Notes under the pieces: generated by a model
What the model was told of the DNA's origin: nothing
Seen by the model: only the letters and a program-made list of their open reading frames with translations
Database searches by the model: none
Made by a program: the position numbers and the translations under genes
Shown here: positions 15,967 through 24,581 of the stretch, one piece after another
Numbering within the stretch: the first letter of the stretch is position 1
Layout: every line of letters starts with the position of its first letter
DNA from: Kosmotogaceae bacterium
GTDB lineage: Bacteria; Thermotogota; Thermotogae; Petrotogales; Kosmotogaceae
NCBI GenBank assembly: GCA_016933635.1
Contig: JAFGAP010000071.1
Location: 1-33,493 of the forward strand
Direction of reading: 5' to 3'
DNA: 33,493 nt

Positions 15967-16761
15967 TTAGAGAAGAAAGAGCAACTTCCTAAGAACTTCG
16001 TAATAATCTTGATCTCTGAAAGTTAGAAGACGATCGTCTTTCTTGGCCACACCGGGAAAGAAAGATAACTTGTGAGCCAAAGTGTGTTCAACGTAGGCAA
16101 TTTCGACTTCAAATTCCGCCGGCATCGATACCGGTTGGACTTCGATATTCTTTACCGCCCTGTAAACACCTTCCTCGATAAGCTTTGCAGCCTTAGACGG
16201 ATGTATTGAATCTACTGAGGAACCTTTGCCAACGTTGGTTGATACTGTCTGTATGCCAGGTACGATTTGCTTGGCGATTTGTACAATTCCTTCATCGCCG
16301 CTAATGAAAACGACCGGTACCCCAAAGTAAGAGGCCGACATCGCGTTTAGTTCGAATTCGCTAATAAGCTTGCCATTGATCTTGAGATAATATATGTCGC
16401 CCGTCATAGTATGAGAAAGGGGGTTTAGAGCCCCTCCAGAGGGCGAATGGTATCCTGTGAACACTACGGCCTCAAAACCTGAATCAACTCCTTGCATCAT
16501 CATAAAAGGATCTCTTGCCCACCCCCGCAGGACACGAATCTCCTCCGGCAGAAGAGAAGGATCGATGTTTCTTGCACTCCCATGTGCATCCCTAACGGTG
16601 ACTTCAGAGGCTCCCGCCTTAAGCGCACCCTGAACAGCCGCCTTCACTTCTGCAGTCATCTGTTTCTTGAAATACTCATAGTCTTGGTGCCCCTTCTTTG
16701 CTTCATTCCAGTCCGTAATTCCTGCAGTTCCCTCAATGTCTGCACTTATGAAAACCTTCAA
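15967..16761 (-). CDS. M55 family D-aminopeptidase (DppA-like)
   Basis: A 264-residue zinc D-aminopeptidase of peptidase family M55. The expected metal ligands are visible: D8 and E10 in ISADIEG, H60 in RDAHG, H105 in TGYHSP and E135 in ISEFELNA. In Bacillus subtilis DppA the ligands are at about the same positions (8, 10, 60, 104, 133). The family forms cytoplasmic rings that release D-amino acids from short peptides, for example from peptidoglycan-derived peptides. The start is TTG 16759-16761, with a strong AGGAGGGG just upstream. It is monocistronic by position. It may belong with the secreted C69 dipeptidase in peptide salvage, but this is inference. Confidence 0.9.
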   Translation of the reverse strand: MKVFISADIEGTAGITDWNEAKKGHQDYEYFKKQMTAEVKAAVQGALKAGASEVTVRDAHGSARNIDPSLLPEEIRVLRGWARDPFMMMQGVDSGFEAVVFTGYHSPSGGALNPLSHTMTGDIYYLKINGKLISEFELNAMSASYFGVPVVFISGDEGIVQIAKQIVPGIQTVSTNVGKGSSVDSIHPSKAAKLIEEGVYRAVKNIEVQPVSMPAEFEVEIAYVEHTLAHKLSFFPGVAKKDDRLLTFRDQDYYEVLRKLLFLL

Positions 16762-16966
16762 AAATACCCCTCCTATTTTGTTTTCTGAGAATGAGTGAAA
16801 TTCTTCAAATTAGTAGAAAAATCCGGGATTCCACTAGCCATTTCATTCGGTACCCGGACTTCATAGTCAAGAGTACGATACAGTAACCATTTAGAATATT
16901 ATGGTATTTCTTCGTGTCGGCCAATTTTCCAAGCAGAATCAATCAACATTACATTCTCAAGAGATT

Positions 16967-17629
16967 CTATCCACAGTCTCCAACGGATCTTTTTGCTAGT
17001 TTGTCGGCAATCTCGTTGAATGTCTCTCCTGTATGTGATCTTACTTTTACCCATTCAATATCGAACTGCGACGAGTATTCTTTGAGCCTTTCAACGTACT
17101 TTCTCGTTAGTTTGTTCTTCGCTTTCCACTCTCCATCTGCCCAGCATCTCAGTCCCATGTAATCATAGTGAATGGTCACTTTTCTGTACCCCTTTTGCTC
17201 GCAATATTCCAGCGCCCTAATTACACCTTCGATCTCACCTGTAACGTTTCTCATTTCCAGATTCTCTTTTATACAGCCGTTGATTCTCTTTTCAATTCGA
17301 TTTTCTGAGATTACCAATACTCCGTATCCTACCTTATTGTCCATGAAGCTGCCATCTACAAAGAGGTGAACTCCACCATAATCTCTTCCGTTGAATTCCT
17401 CCCATCTAAATAGGAGCCATTCGCCCTTCTCTTCGGAGAGAAATGAGGGCAAGACTATTCTTTTGTTCCCTTTACGGTCAGTATAGAGCTTGAACACTAC
17501 ACTGTTTGAAAGTTCTACGCAGTACTCGCTTATAACGGTGATAGAACAGTAAAGGCTTTTTGTCTTAAGGAATCCCGCAAATTCGTAACCGGTTTCTTTT
17601 AAAGCAAGAGTCCAATCTTTTATAGTCAT
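16967..17629 (-). CDS. RNase H-like protein with an uncharacterised N-terminal domain
   Basis: A 220-residue protein. The C-terminal 135 residues are an RNase HI-type domain with all expected catalytic residues: D92 in FVDGS, E132 in VTGEIEG, D156 in HYDYMGL, H199 in RSHTGE and D209 in IADKLAK. It probably cuts the RNA strand of RNA:DNA hybrids. Residues 1-85 form a separate region (WTLALKETGYEFAGFLK at the start), which does not look like the viroplasmin or hybrid-binding domain often fused to such enzymes. The start ATG overlaps the stop of the prepilin peptidase as ATGA (17626-17629), so translation is coupled. The operon place with a prepilin peptidase and TPR protein is odd for a housekeeping RNase H. 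Confidence 0.82.
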   Translation of the reverse strand: MTIKDWTLALKETGYEFAGFLKTKSLYCSITVISEYCVELSNSVVFKLYTDRKGNKRIVLPSFLSEEKGEWLLFRWEEFNGRDYGGVHLFVDGSFMDNKVGYGVLVISENRIEKRINGCIKENLEMRNVTGEIEGVIRALEYCEQKGYRKVTIHYDYMGLRCWADGEWKAKNKLTRKYVERLKEYSSQFDIEWVKVRSHTGETFNEIADKLAKRSVGDCG

Positions 17630-18396
17630 ACACTATACAATGCCTCAATAAAATCCAGAAAAAGGATTGTCGTATATCCGCCGATTGCAATGAAAGGGCC
17701 GAACGGAAGTTGAGCTCGTCGATCGAATTTCCTGCCTTTTGCGGCCGCATTTATTGCATAGACAATTAGCGCAGCAAAAGAAGCTATCATAATTGTATAT
17801 AAAGAACCTACAATGCCAGATGCTAGAGAAAGCGCCGCAAGCAATTCCACGTCGCCAAATCCAAAGCTATCCTTTCTTACAAGGTTTGCAATCAAAAAGA
17901 AAGCGACCATCGCCCCTGTAACGAGAAGAGCGTGAAGTAAATTTGTAGGAAATCGACCTTCAACAGTTGACCAGGCAAAGCCGCCAGCAGCAACAAGAAT
18001 CACACCGAAGTCTGGAATCATATAGTGCTTAAGATCGATAAAGGAAGAGACAATCAATCCCGTAGTCAAAACCGACATTGAGATTGCTCCAAACAGAGAA
18101 AAGACAACTGAATTCAGTGAAAACAACAGGCCAGTAAGTAACTCAACGACGGGATACCTTACAGGAATGGGTTTCCCACAGTATCTACATTTTCCTCCAA
18201 GAAAGATGTAACTTATCAAAGGAATGTTATCCTTCCATGAGAGCTGGTGTCTGCATTCTGGACATATGCTTCTTCGAGGTCTGGTCATTGAGTATTCTTT
18301 TGAAGGAATACGAAATATCAAAGCATTAGAGAAGCTTCCAAATATCAGCCCAAAAATAAAGAAGAGGGGGACTCTAAAAGCTATGTAATCCCACAC
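17626..18396 (-). CDS. Prepilin peptidase (A24 family, PilD-like)
   Basis: A 256-residue polytopic membrane aspartic peptidase that cleaves and methylates type IV prepilins. The N-terminal part shows the conserved GSFSNALIFRIP segment (20-31) and the zinc-binding pairs C45-x-x-C48 and C70-x-x-C73 of the methylase loop. The catalytic aspartates are D121 in SFIDLKHYMIPD and D182 in FGFGDVELL, the GxGD motif. Seven or eight hydrophobic helices are evident. The start is GTG 18394-18396, 16 bases inside the end of the TPR gene. The RNase H gene begins within its stop codon. Likely used for type IV pili or competence pseudopili, whose other genes are not in this window. Confidence 0.92.
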   Translation of the reverse strand: MWDYIAFRVPLFFIFGLIFGSFSNALIFRIPSKEYSMTRPRRSICPECRHQLSWKDNIPLISYIFLGGKCRYCGKPIPVRYPVVELLTGLLFSLNSVVFSLFGAISMSVLTTGLIVSSFIDLKHYMIPDFGVILVAAGGFAWSTVEGRFPTNLLHALLVTGAMVAFFLIANLVRKDSFGFGDVELLAALSLASGIVGSLYTIMIASFAALIVYAINAAAKGRKFDRRAQLPFGPFIAIGGYTTILFLDFIEALYSV

Positions 18397-19451
18397 TGTT
18401 TTCTCTCTTCTTCAGTGAGGTATTCATCGAATAGTTCTTTCTTCCCATAGAAGTACCATACCTGCTCATCCTCGAATTCCTTAAGAAGCCTCTTTGCCTC
18501 ATCGCACTTCCCTTTCTTCATATAAGAAACGACGAGCAACATCTTTAGCTCCGGCCTATCGGGGTTTTCTTTGAGAAAATCTATCGCCAGTTCTTCTACA
18601 ACTTCGTAATTTGAATGCTTAAATTGAATCTTTGCCCAGGGTTCCATATCATTTATGTAAACCGGCTTTGCTCTAAGCACCTCATTTTCAACTATTCTTC
18701 GCATCTCTAGGTTTCCCATCTTTTCATAAAGTTCGGCCATTTCCACCTTTGTTAGGATACTATCTGGATCTCTTTTCGATAGGTCTTTGAGAACATTCAA
18801 AGCTTCATCCATTCGACCAGCATTGATATAGGCATCAGTTAACATGAAGTAGGTGACAAGGTGATCGGGAGAAGCTGCAATCTCTCTCTGCCAATAATCT
18901 GCCGCACTATCAAAATCACCCCTGTTATAGTATGTCTGACCAAGAAATGAATACGCTGTAACAAGTGAAGAATCTATCTTCAGAGCGTTTTGAAGCCATT
19001 TAATTCCCTCTTCTTCATCACCTGACTCTAGAAAAATGGAGCCTTTCAACTCACAAACCGTCGCTTTGTCAACATTTGCATCCATGAGCAGATCAAGAAA
19101 CCTCTGAGCGCTTTCATACTCACCCCGGTCAGCTATAGAAAGTATTTTGTCCTGAAACCCAGAAAACGTACCTCTAGCAAATGAAGCCAAGGAGAGACCC
19201 GTATCTTTCAGATAATCACTAAATTCCTCGTATTCTATGGGCGCATAGTTTTCGGGCGTCACAATATTGTCGAAAGTTTCCGTTAAACCACCTATTGTCA
19301 GAAGATCCTTCTCAATCGTAGTGGACTTCAAATCATCTATCGCTACGTTTATATCGCCATCGTAAACCTCATCGAGGATTGCGATCGTAAATGGTAGTGT
19401 GTCTGTGATATCGAAGCTCTTCTTGTCTTTTTTGAGGCGAATAATCTCCAT
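18381..19451 (-). CDS. TPR repeat protein
   Basis: A 356-residue cytoplasmic protein without a signal peptide. Residues about 107-260 form three to four TPR helix pairs (for example AYSFLGQTYYNRGDFDSAADYWQ and ITYF-like, then DAYINAGRMDEALNVLKDL), and two more weak repeats reach about 320. The first 100 residues are a separate acidic region. TPR arrays bind protein partners. It overlaps the prepilin peptidase by 16 bases, so it may help pilus or secretion assembly. The start ATG 19449-19451 has AGAGGTG upstream and an extended -10 promoter at 19483-19491. Specific function unknown. Confidence 0.8.
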   Translation of the reverse strand: MEIIRLKKDKKSFDITDTLPFTIAILDEVYDGDINVAIDDLKSTTIEKDLLTIGGLTETFDNIVTPENYAPIEYEEFSDYLKDTGLSLASFARGTFSGFQDKILSIADRGEYESAQRFLDLLMDANVDKATVCELKGSIFLESGDEEEGIKWLQNALKIDSSLVTAYSFLGQTYYNRGDFDSAADYWQREIAASPDHLVTYFMLTDAYINAGRMDEALNVLKDLSKRDPDSILTKVEMAELYEKMGNLEMRRIVENEVLRAKPVYINDMEPWAKIQFKHSNYEVVEELAIDFLKENPDRPELKMLLVVSYMKKGKCDEAKRLLKEFEDEQVWYFYGKKELFDEYLTEEERKQCGIT

Positions 19452-19482
19452 ACAACACCTCTTCTCAGAGTGACTTGTAAAA

Positions 19483-19491
19483 AATATACCA
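19483..19491 (-). promoter_or_regulatory. Extended -10 promoter of the TPR-pilD-RNase H operon
   Basis: On the minus strand TGGTATATT matches an extended -10 (TGnTATAAT-like). A TTGCTT lies 19 bases further upstream as a weak -35. The transcript would start near 19476 and leave a 25-base leader with AGAGGTG. Confidence 0.5.
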
Positions 19492-19702
19492 TGTTTACTG
19501 GCTCAAGAAGCAACTTTACATAAGATTGGGAAATCATAGTATTATCATCTCAATATTTTGAGGTCTCACTCGAAATCAAAAAGCAATTGATAGAGAGCAT
19601 CCCAATCAAAAACCCGAAATCACTTGAGGATCAAGGTTTCAAAATACCAGTGTCTTGCACTTCTTGCGTCAAGGCAATAATTCTTATGGACTAAGAGGCT
19701 TA

Positions 19703-21916
19703 TCAATGTGATTTTTTATGGCCCCTTGGGTTCTTACCCTTCGACTTTGTGGGAGAAGAACGCTTATTTCGCTTGGTCGTATTGTCGTCGTCCTTGACAA
19801 TTATGAAATCGATTTCCATAGTTGTCTTGTCTGCTCTTACAACCTGTACCTCAAGCTGATCGCCAATCCTAAATACTCGCTTATTCCTTCTTCCCACAAG
19901 AATATTCTGCTCCTCGATGAAGTCATAGTAGTCATCCAGTGTCGAGATGTGGACTAGACCTGAGATCATCTTTTCCGTCAACTCCACAAAGATTCCGAAT
20001 TTTGTTACACCTGTGATAACTCCTTCAAAAGAATCACCGACATGGGAGGAGATATACTCCACCTTCTTCATATCCATAAGATCCCATTCTGCTTCGTTTG
20101 CTATCCTCTCTCTTTTCGATGCCCACGAAGCTATTTTGGGAAGACTCTCCTCCAGATTCTTCGAGTGGCTTTCAAGAGCAGCGCCGGAACTTTTGATCAA
20201 ATCCTTTAATAACCTGTGAACTACAAGGTCCGGGTATCTTCTGATTGGAGAAGTGAAGTGAGTGTATGCTTCGGATGCAAGTCCAAAGTGACCTATATTT
20301 CTGTCGGAATAAACAGCGCGCTTCATTCCTCTAACTAGAACCCTTTCTATGGAGGAGTGTAGAGGGTGATCCTTCGATTTTTCAAGAATTTGTTGGAGTG
20401 CCTTAGGATGAACGTTTCTCGGAATCTTGACCCTCATTCCAAGTGCTTCCAGATAGTTCTTAAGTTGCATCATTGATTCGGGATCAGGTTTATCGTGAAT
20501 CCTGTACACAAATGGCAATCCTTGTTTGTTAAATATCTCTGCAACAGTCTCGTTAGCAAGTATCATGAACTCCTCGATTATCCATTCAGATATTCCTCTA
20601 CTCTGTGGCAGAATATCAGTTACCCTGCCTTTCTCGTCAAAGATGATCTTAACCTCTCTTGATGAAATATCCATAACTGATCCCCGCTTCTTACGGATGT
20701 CCCTTATCTTCTGAGCCAATTCGTACGAAAACTCGAGGCTCTCAGAAACTGGTCTCAGTTTCTCCGAAATCTCTGAAGATGCTTCACCATTTAGAAAATC
20801 GTTAACCTCTGAATATGTTAGTCTCTTCTTGGAATTGATCACGGAATTCTTCACTGAAGAGGAAATCACACGTCCAACAGGGTCAATCTCCAACAACAGC
20901 GAAAGAGTAAGTCTGTCCTCTTCAGGTTTAAGAGAGCAAATATTATTTGAAAGTTCAAATGGTAGCATTGGAATAACCGTGTCGAGCAAATAAACAGAAG
21001 TCCCTCTAGAATAAGCTTCCAGATCTAGCTGAGTTCCCTCCTGAACATAATGCGACACATCCGCAATGTGAATACCAAGAATGTAATTTCCTTCTTTGCT
21101 CTTTCTTATCGATATTGCATCATCGAAGTCTTTCGCGTCATCACCGTCTATCGTGAAAACCAGTTCATTTCGAAGGTCTTCTCTTTCTCTAATGTCTTCA
21201 AGACCGAAGTTCTTTGCAACCCTGGTAGCTTGTTTTCTCACCTGTTCAGGAAAATAACCCGGTTCTGGAAGATCTTGTCTATAAATAACTGTCATTAGAT
21301 CTGCTTCAGGGCTTAACGCGTCACCAATAACCCTTTCTACAACACCTTCAGGATTCCTCCCCGGGGAAGGATATCTGGTGATCTTGATCAAAACCTTTTC
21401 GTCGGGTTTGGCTCCGTTGAATCCTTCGGGGGGTATGTAGAAGTCAGTCTTTATTCTCATATCATCAGCTACGACAAAAGCCATTATACCCCTGGTCTTG
21501 AATGTACCGACAACTTTCGTTTTGTTCCTGCTGATTACTTTGACGACCTTTCCCTTTCTTATTTCTCGATATTTTCCCGTTATTTCCACAAGAACAGTGT
21601 CTCCATGAATTGAAAAACCACTGTCTTCGGGGGAGACAAAAACATCATCTCCGTCTTCTACACTTATGTAAGCTCCCGTACCTCTTCTTGCAAATTCAAT
21701 ATTGCCAACTATAGTCTTTTCTCCAGGAACAATGTACCTTCCTTTTGAATCCTTTATGATCTCGCCAGAATCGGTCAATTCTTCGAGATGCTTCTTGAGT
21801 AACGACCTCTCTTCCCGATCAGTCAGACCCAGCTTCACTATGAGACCTCTCATTGTCGTAGGTGAATAATCCTTGGAGGTCATCTCTTCTTTCAATGCTT
21901 TCAAACTCAGCTTCAT
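19703..21916 (-). CDS. rnr: Ribonuclease R
   Basis: A 737-residue 3'-5' exoribonuclease of the RNase II/R family. N-terminal winged-helix-like region about 1-62, cold-shock domains about 65-200, the catalytic RNB domain about 245-575, and an S1 domain about 628-712. The tail is basic (TKRNKRSSPTKSKGKNPRGHKK). The active-site loop FTIDGDDAKDFDDAIS (255-269) holds the four metal-binding aspartates. The HFTSPIRRYPDLVVHR motif is also intact. It degrades structured RNA and helps trim rRNA and mRNA. The start ATG 21914-21916 has AGAGGAAAGAGG upstream. Divergent from the PFK gene. Confidence 0.95.
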   Translation of the reverse strand: MKLSLKALKEEMTSKDYSPTTMRGLIVKLGLTDREERSLLKKHLEELTDSGEIIKDSKGRYIVPGEKTIVGNIEFARRGTGAYISVEDGDDVFVSPEDSGFSIHGDTVLVEITGKYREIRKGKVVKVISRNKTKVVGTFKTRGIMAFVVADDMRIKTDFYIPPEGFNGAKPDEKVLIKITRYPSPGRNPEGVVERVIGDALSPEADLMTVIYRQDLPEPGYFPEQVRKQATRVAKNFGLEDIREREDLRNELVFTIDGDDAKDFDDAISIRKSKEGNYILGIHIADVSHYVQEGTQLDLEAYSRGTSVYLLDTVIPMLPFELSNNICSLKPEEDRLTLSLLLEIDPVGRVISSSVKNSVINSKKRLTYSEVNDFLNGEASSEISEKLRPVSESLEFSYELAQKIRDIRKKRGSVMDISSREVKIIFDEKGRVTDILPQSRGISEWIIEEFMILANETVAEIFNKQGLPFVYRIHDKPDPESMMQLKNYLEALGMRVKIPRNVHPKALQQILEKSKDHPLHSSIERVLVRGMKRAVYSDRNIGHFGLASEAYTHFTSPIRRYPDLVVHRLLKDLIKSSGAALESHSKNLEESLPKIASWASKRERIANEAEWDLMDMKKVEYISSHVGDSFEGVITGVTKFGIFVELTEKMISGLVHISTLDDYYDFIEEQNILVGRRNKRVFRIGDQLEVQVVRADKTTMEIDFIIVKDDDNTTKRNKRSSPTKSKGKNPRGHKKSH

Positions 21917-21960
21917 AAGCCTCTTTCCTCTCTGTCCTCAGACAATTTTAAAACTCTTCA

Positions 21961-21969
21961 TGTTATAAT
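21961..21969 (+). promoter_or_regulatory. Extended -10 promoter of the PFK gene string
   Basis: TGTTATAAT is a perfect extended -10 (TGn before TATAAT at 21964-21969). The -35 is poor, with CAGACA at 21939-21944. Transcription would start near 21976, so translation begins at ATG 22018 and not at GTG 21976. Confidence 0.65.
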
Positions 21970-22017
21970 TATACAGTGAATACATTAGTACCATTTACGA
22001 CTTACAGGAGGTTAGTA

Positions 22018-23040
22018 ATGCGAATTGGGATATTGACGGGCGGCGGGGACTGCCCCGGTTTGAATGCAGTTATTAGAGGCATCGTGAAGTCTGCTCCGGA
22101 AAACGTAGAAATTATCGGTTTGATGCACGGTTGGAAGGGATTGGTTGTCGGTGAAAGCATGAAGCTCACCGATAACGATGTTGAAGGTATTCACATTCTC
22201 GGAGGTACAATCCTTGGAACATCTAGAACGAATCCTTTCAAATCGGAAGATATGAGGATAAAGATGGAGGAAAACATCAAGAAACTCGGACTTGATGTGA
22301 TCATAGGAATCGGTGGGGACGATACTTTGAGCGTGGCCGCAAGACTTTCATCTATGGGATACAAAGCAATAGGTGTACCAAAGACCATTGACAACGATGT
22401 TGCCAATACTGATTATACTTTCGGTTATCAAACCGCTGTAAATGTTGGCGCGGATGCAATTGACAGATTGCATTCTACTGCAAAATCACATGGACGGATC
22501 ATTATCGTTGAACTAATGGGGAGAGAAGCTGGTTGGGTTACTTTGGAAGCCGGCATGGCAGCGGGGGCACATCTAATTCTTATTCCCGAATACCCAATGA
22601 CAATAGATGAAATCTTAACTTATGTTAAGAAGAGAATGGATAGATTTGGATATATGATTATCGCCGTTGCAGAGGGTTTTAAACCAACTGAATTGGAAAA
22701 TGTTGTTGGCGATGAAAGCAAGATCGACGCCTTTGGTCATATAAAGCTGGGGGGGATTGCCCATTACATGGCGAATATTATCTCTGAGAGGACGGGTTAT
22801 GATACTAGATCCGTTGTTCTGGGGCACCTTCTGAGAGGTGGAACCCCCACGGCCTTTGACAGAATCCTGGGCACAAGATACGGAGTTCACGCAATGGAGC
22901 TTGTCATGAAAGGCGATTTTGGAAGAATGGTCGCACTTAAAGGCAATGATATTATCTCTATACCCCTTGAATACGGAATAGCTACAAAGAAGCTAGTTCC
23001 TTTTGAGTACTACAAACTATCGCAGATCTTCTTCGATTGA
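22018..23040 (+). CDS. 6-phosphofructokinase, probably pyrophosphate-dependent
   Basis: A 340-residue glycolytic enzyme that phosphorylates fructose 6-phosphate. N-terminal GILTGGGDCPGLNAV binds the phosphoryl donor. Two residues that set the donor are changed to the PPi type: D102 in GGDDT, where E. coli PfkA has Gly104, and K122 in PKTIDND, where it has Gly124. The catalytic Asp is D125. Length (340) matches the shorter group III enzymes, known in Thermotogota and Dictyoglomus. Thus PPi is the likely donor and the reaction would be reversible; this is inferred from motifs. ATG 22018 has AGGAGG at 22006-22011 and the extended -10 at 21961. It heads the 10-kb gene string. Confidence 0.88.
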   Translation: MRIGILTGGGDCPGLNAVIRGIVKSAPENVEIIGLMHGWKGLVVGESMKLTDNDVEGIHILGGTILGTSRTNPFKSEDMRIKMEENIKKLGLDVIIGIGGDDTLSVAARLSSMGYKAIGVPKTIDNDVANTDYTFGYQTAVNVGADAIDRLHSTAKSHGRIIIVELMGREAGWVTLEAGMAAGAHLILIPEYPMTIDEILTYVKKRMDRFGYMIIAVAEGFKPTELENVVGDESKIDAFGHIKLGGIAHYMANIISERTGYDTRSVVLGHLLRGGTPTAFDRILGTRYGVHAMELVMKGDFGRMVALKGNDIISIPLEYGIATKKLVPFEYYKLSQIFFD

Positions 23041-23049
23041 GGGGTCAAG

Positions 23050-23565
23050 TTGTCTTATTCTGAACCAGTAAGGATTGCAAGATACGCTCTGGAGGAGTTT
23101 ATTCGCCATGGTGTTTTAATTGGAACTCCTGACTGGGTTTCTGAAGAGTTCCTATCTAAGAGAGCCGGTTGTTTCGTTTCTCTCCATACATTAAGCGGCT
23201 CTCTTAGAGGCTGCATAGGAACAATACAGCCTTCGGAGGAAAACATTGCACTTGAAATAATCCAGAATGCTATCTCCGCGTCTACAAGAGACCCACGATT
23301 CCCCCCTGTAGAGGCGAATGAACTAGCTGACATAGAGGTTTCCGTCGATATTCTTAGCCTTCCAGAAAGGACAACTCTTTCAGGGCTTGATCCTAAGAAA
23401 TATGGTGTCATTGTTTCTCTGGGTTACAGAAAAGGGGTCCTCCTACCCGATCTAGAAGGCGTGGACACCATCCAAGAACAGGTATTAATAGCCTTACGGA
23501 AAGCTGGCATTAGGGAATCGGAAGACTACAGTATTTTCAGGTTTTCAGTTGAAAGGTATCGCTGA
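23050..23565 (+). CDS. amrA: AmmeMemoRadiSam system protein A (AMMECR1 domain)
   Basis: A 171-residue AMMECR1-domain protein. The signature LRGCIGT is clear (SGSLRGCIGTIQPSEEN), followed by ISASTRDPRFPPVEANEL and IEVSVDILS, and GVLLPDLEGVDT. The family occurs with a MEMO1-like dioxygenase-fold protein and a radical SAM enzyme, often fused or adjacent; its role is not settled. Here the radical SAM partner is next (20 bases away), but no MEMO gene is near. The start is TTG 23050, with GAGGGG overlapping the PFK stop. Cytoplasmic. Confidence 0.9.
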   Translation: MSYSEPVRIARYALEEFIRHGVLIGTPDWVSEEFLSKRAGCFVSLHTLSGSLRGCIGTIQPSEENIALEIIQNAISASTRDPRFPPVEANELADIEVSVDILSLPERTTLSGLDPKKYGVIVSLGYRKGVLLPDLEGVDTIQEQVLIALRKAGIRESEDYSIFRFSVERYR

Positions 23566-23585
23566 AACCGGTAAGAGGTGGATTC

Positions 23586-24581
23586 ATGAAACCGGCCGTT
23601 TATTTTGATGAGTATGGCGAGGACAAGGTACTGCAATGTCTTCTCTGCCCCTTGCACTGTATAATCAAGCCTGATCAGGTTGGTTTTTGTGGCGTCAGAA
23701 AGAATGTTGATGGAATGTTATATTCGCTGAACTACGGTCAGCTCACTTCAATTGCGGTAGATCCCATTGAAAAGAAGCCACTCTATCATCTTTTCCCTGG
23801 AGAGAAGATACTTTCAATTGGTTCATGGGGCTGTAATTTGAGATGCAACTTTTGCCAGAACTGGGAGATTTCGAAGCAACGCCCAAAGGCGGTGAAGCGT
23901 GTTATGCCCCAACAGCTTATTCAGATAGCTTTGGAGAGAGAATCGCGTGGTATAGCGTTCACTTATAACGAGCCGATTGTCTCTTTCGAATTTATACTTG
24001 ATACCTCTAGAGCAGCGGCCAAAGAAGGTATATATAGCGTACTTGTTACAAATGGAGTGATTGACGAGGAACCCATGGATCTTCTTTCCCAGTCGGTAAG
24101 AGGCATGAACATTGATCTTAAGGGTTGGAATGACGAGTTTTACGTGAAAGACATTGGCACAGAAAAACGTTTTGTTCTTCGATCAATAGAGATAGCTAAA
24201 AAAGCGGGAACACACATAGAGTTGACCACACTTATTATTCCAGGCAAGAATGATTCGCCTGAAGAAATGAGGGAGGAAGCTAAATGGATCTCAGAGCTGT
24301 CAAAAGACATCCCACTTCACATCAACAGATACTTTCCGAACTACAAGAGCACAATACCTCCAACTTCTCCCGATTCTCTAATACAACTCGCTGAAGTAGC
24401 AAAGGAGTACTTGCGATACGTTTATGTTGGAAACATAGATCTTCCAGGTCTATCAGACACAATGTGTCCGTATTGTGGAAACCTTCTGATCGAGAGAAGA
24501 GGGATGCGAAGTTCTGTGGTTGGCATAGATGAAAAAGGAAGGTGCAACAAGTGCCAAAAGGAAATTCCAGTAGTCTTCTAA
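23586..24581 (+). CDS. amrS: AmmeMemoRadiSam system radical SAM enzyme
   Basis: A 331-residue radical SAM enzyme. The cluster motif is C83-x3-C87-x2-C90 in WGCNLRCNFCQNW. The N-terminal part carries a Cys set, C18, C21, C25 and C35 (CLLCPLHC, then FCGVR), also typical for the AmrS/PflA-like family. The C-terminal tail has two more CxxC pairs (CPYCGN and CNKCQK). The segments FTYNEPIVSFEF, VTNGV, NIDLKG and INRYFPNYK match the family. The substrate is not known. It starts at ATG 23586 (GGTGGATTC upstream) and overlaps the ApbE gene by 31 bases. Paired with AMMECR1 upstream. Confidence 0.92.
   Translation: MKPAVYFDEYGEDKVLQCLLCPLHCIIKPDQVGFCGVRKNVDGMLYSLNYGQLTSIAVDPIEKKPLYHLFPGEKILSIGSWGCNLRCNFCQNWEISKQRPKAVKRVMPQQLIQIALERESRGIAFTYNEPIVSFEFILDTSRAAAKEGIYSVLVTNGVIDEEPMDLLSQSVRGMNIDLKGWNDEFYVKDIGTEKRFVLRSIEIAKKAGTHIELTTLIIPGKNDSPEEMREEAKWISELSKDIPLHINRYFPNYKSTIPPTSPDSLIQLAEVAKEYLRYVYVGNIDLPGLSDTMCPYCGNLLIERRGMRSSVVGIDEKGRCNKCQKEIPVVF

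Noticed and set aside
16860-16915. ACCAT/ATGGT short inverted repeat as a terminator
   Set aside because: Arms of five bases, AT-rich loop and no T-run.
21976-22017. Upstream GTG start giving PFK 14 extra residues
   Set aside because: It coincides with the predicted transcript start; AGGAGG and the conserved N-terminus support ATG 22018.
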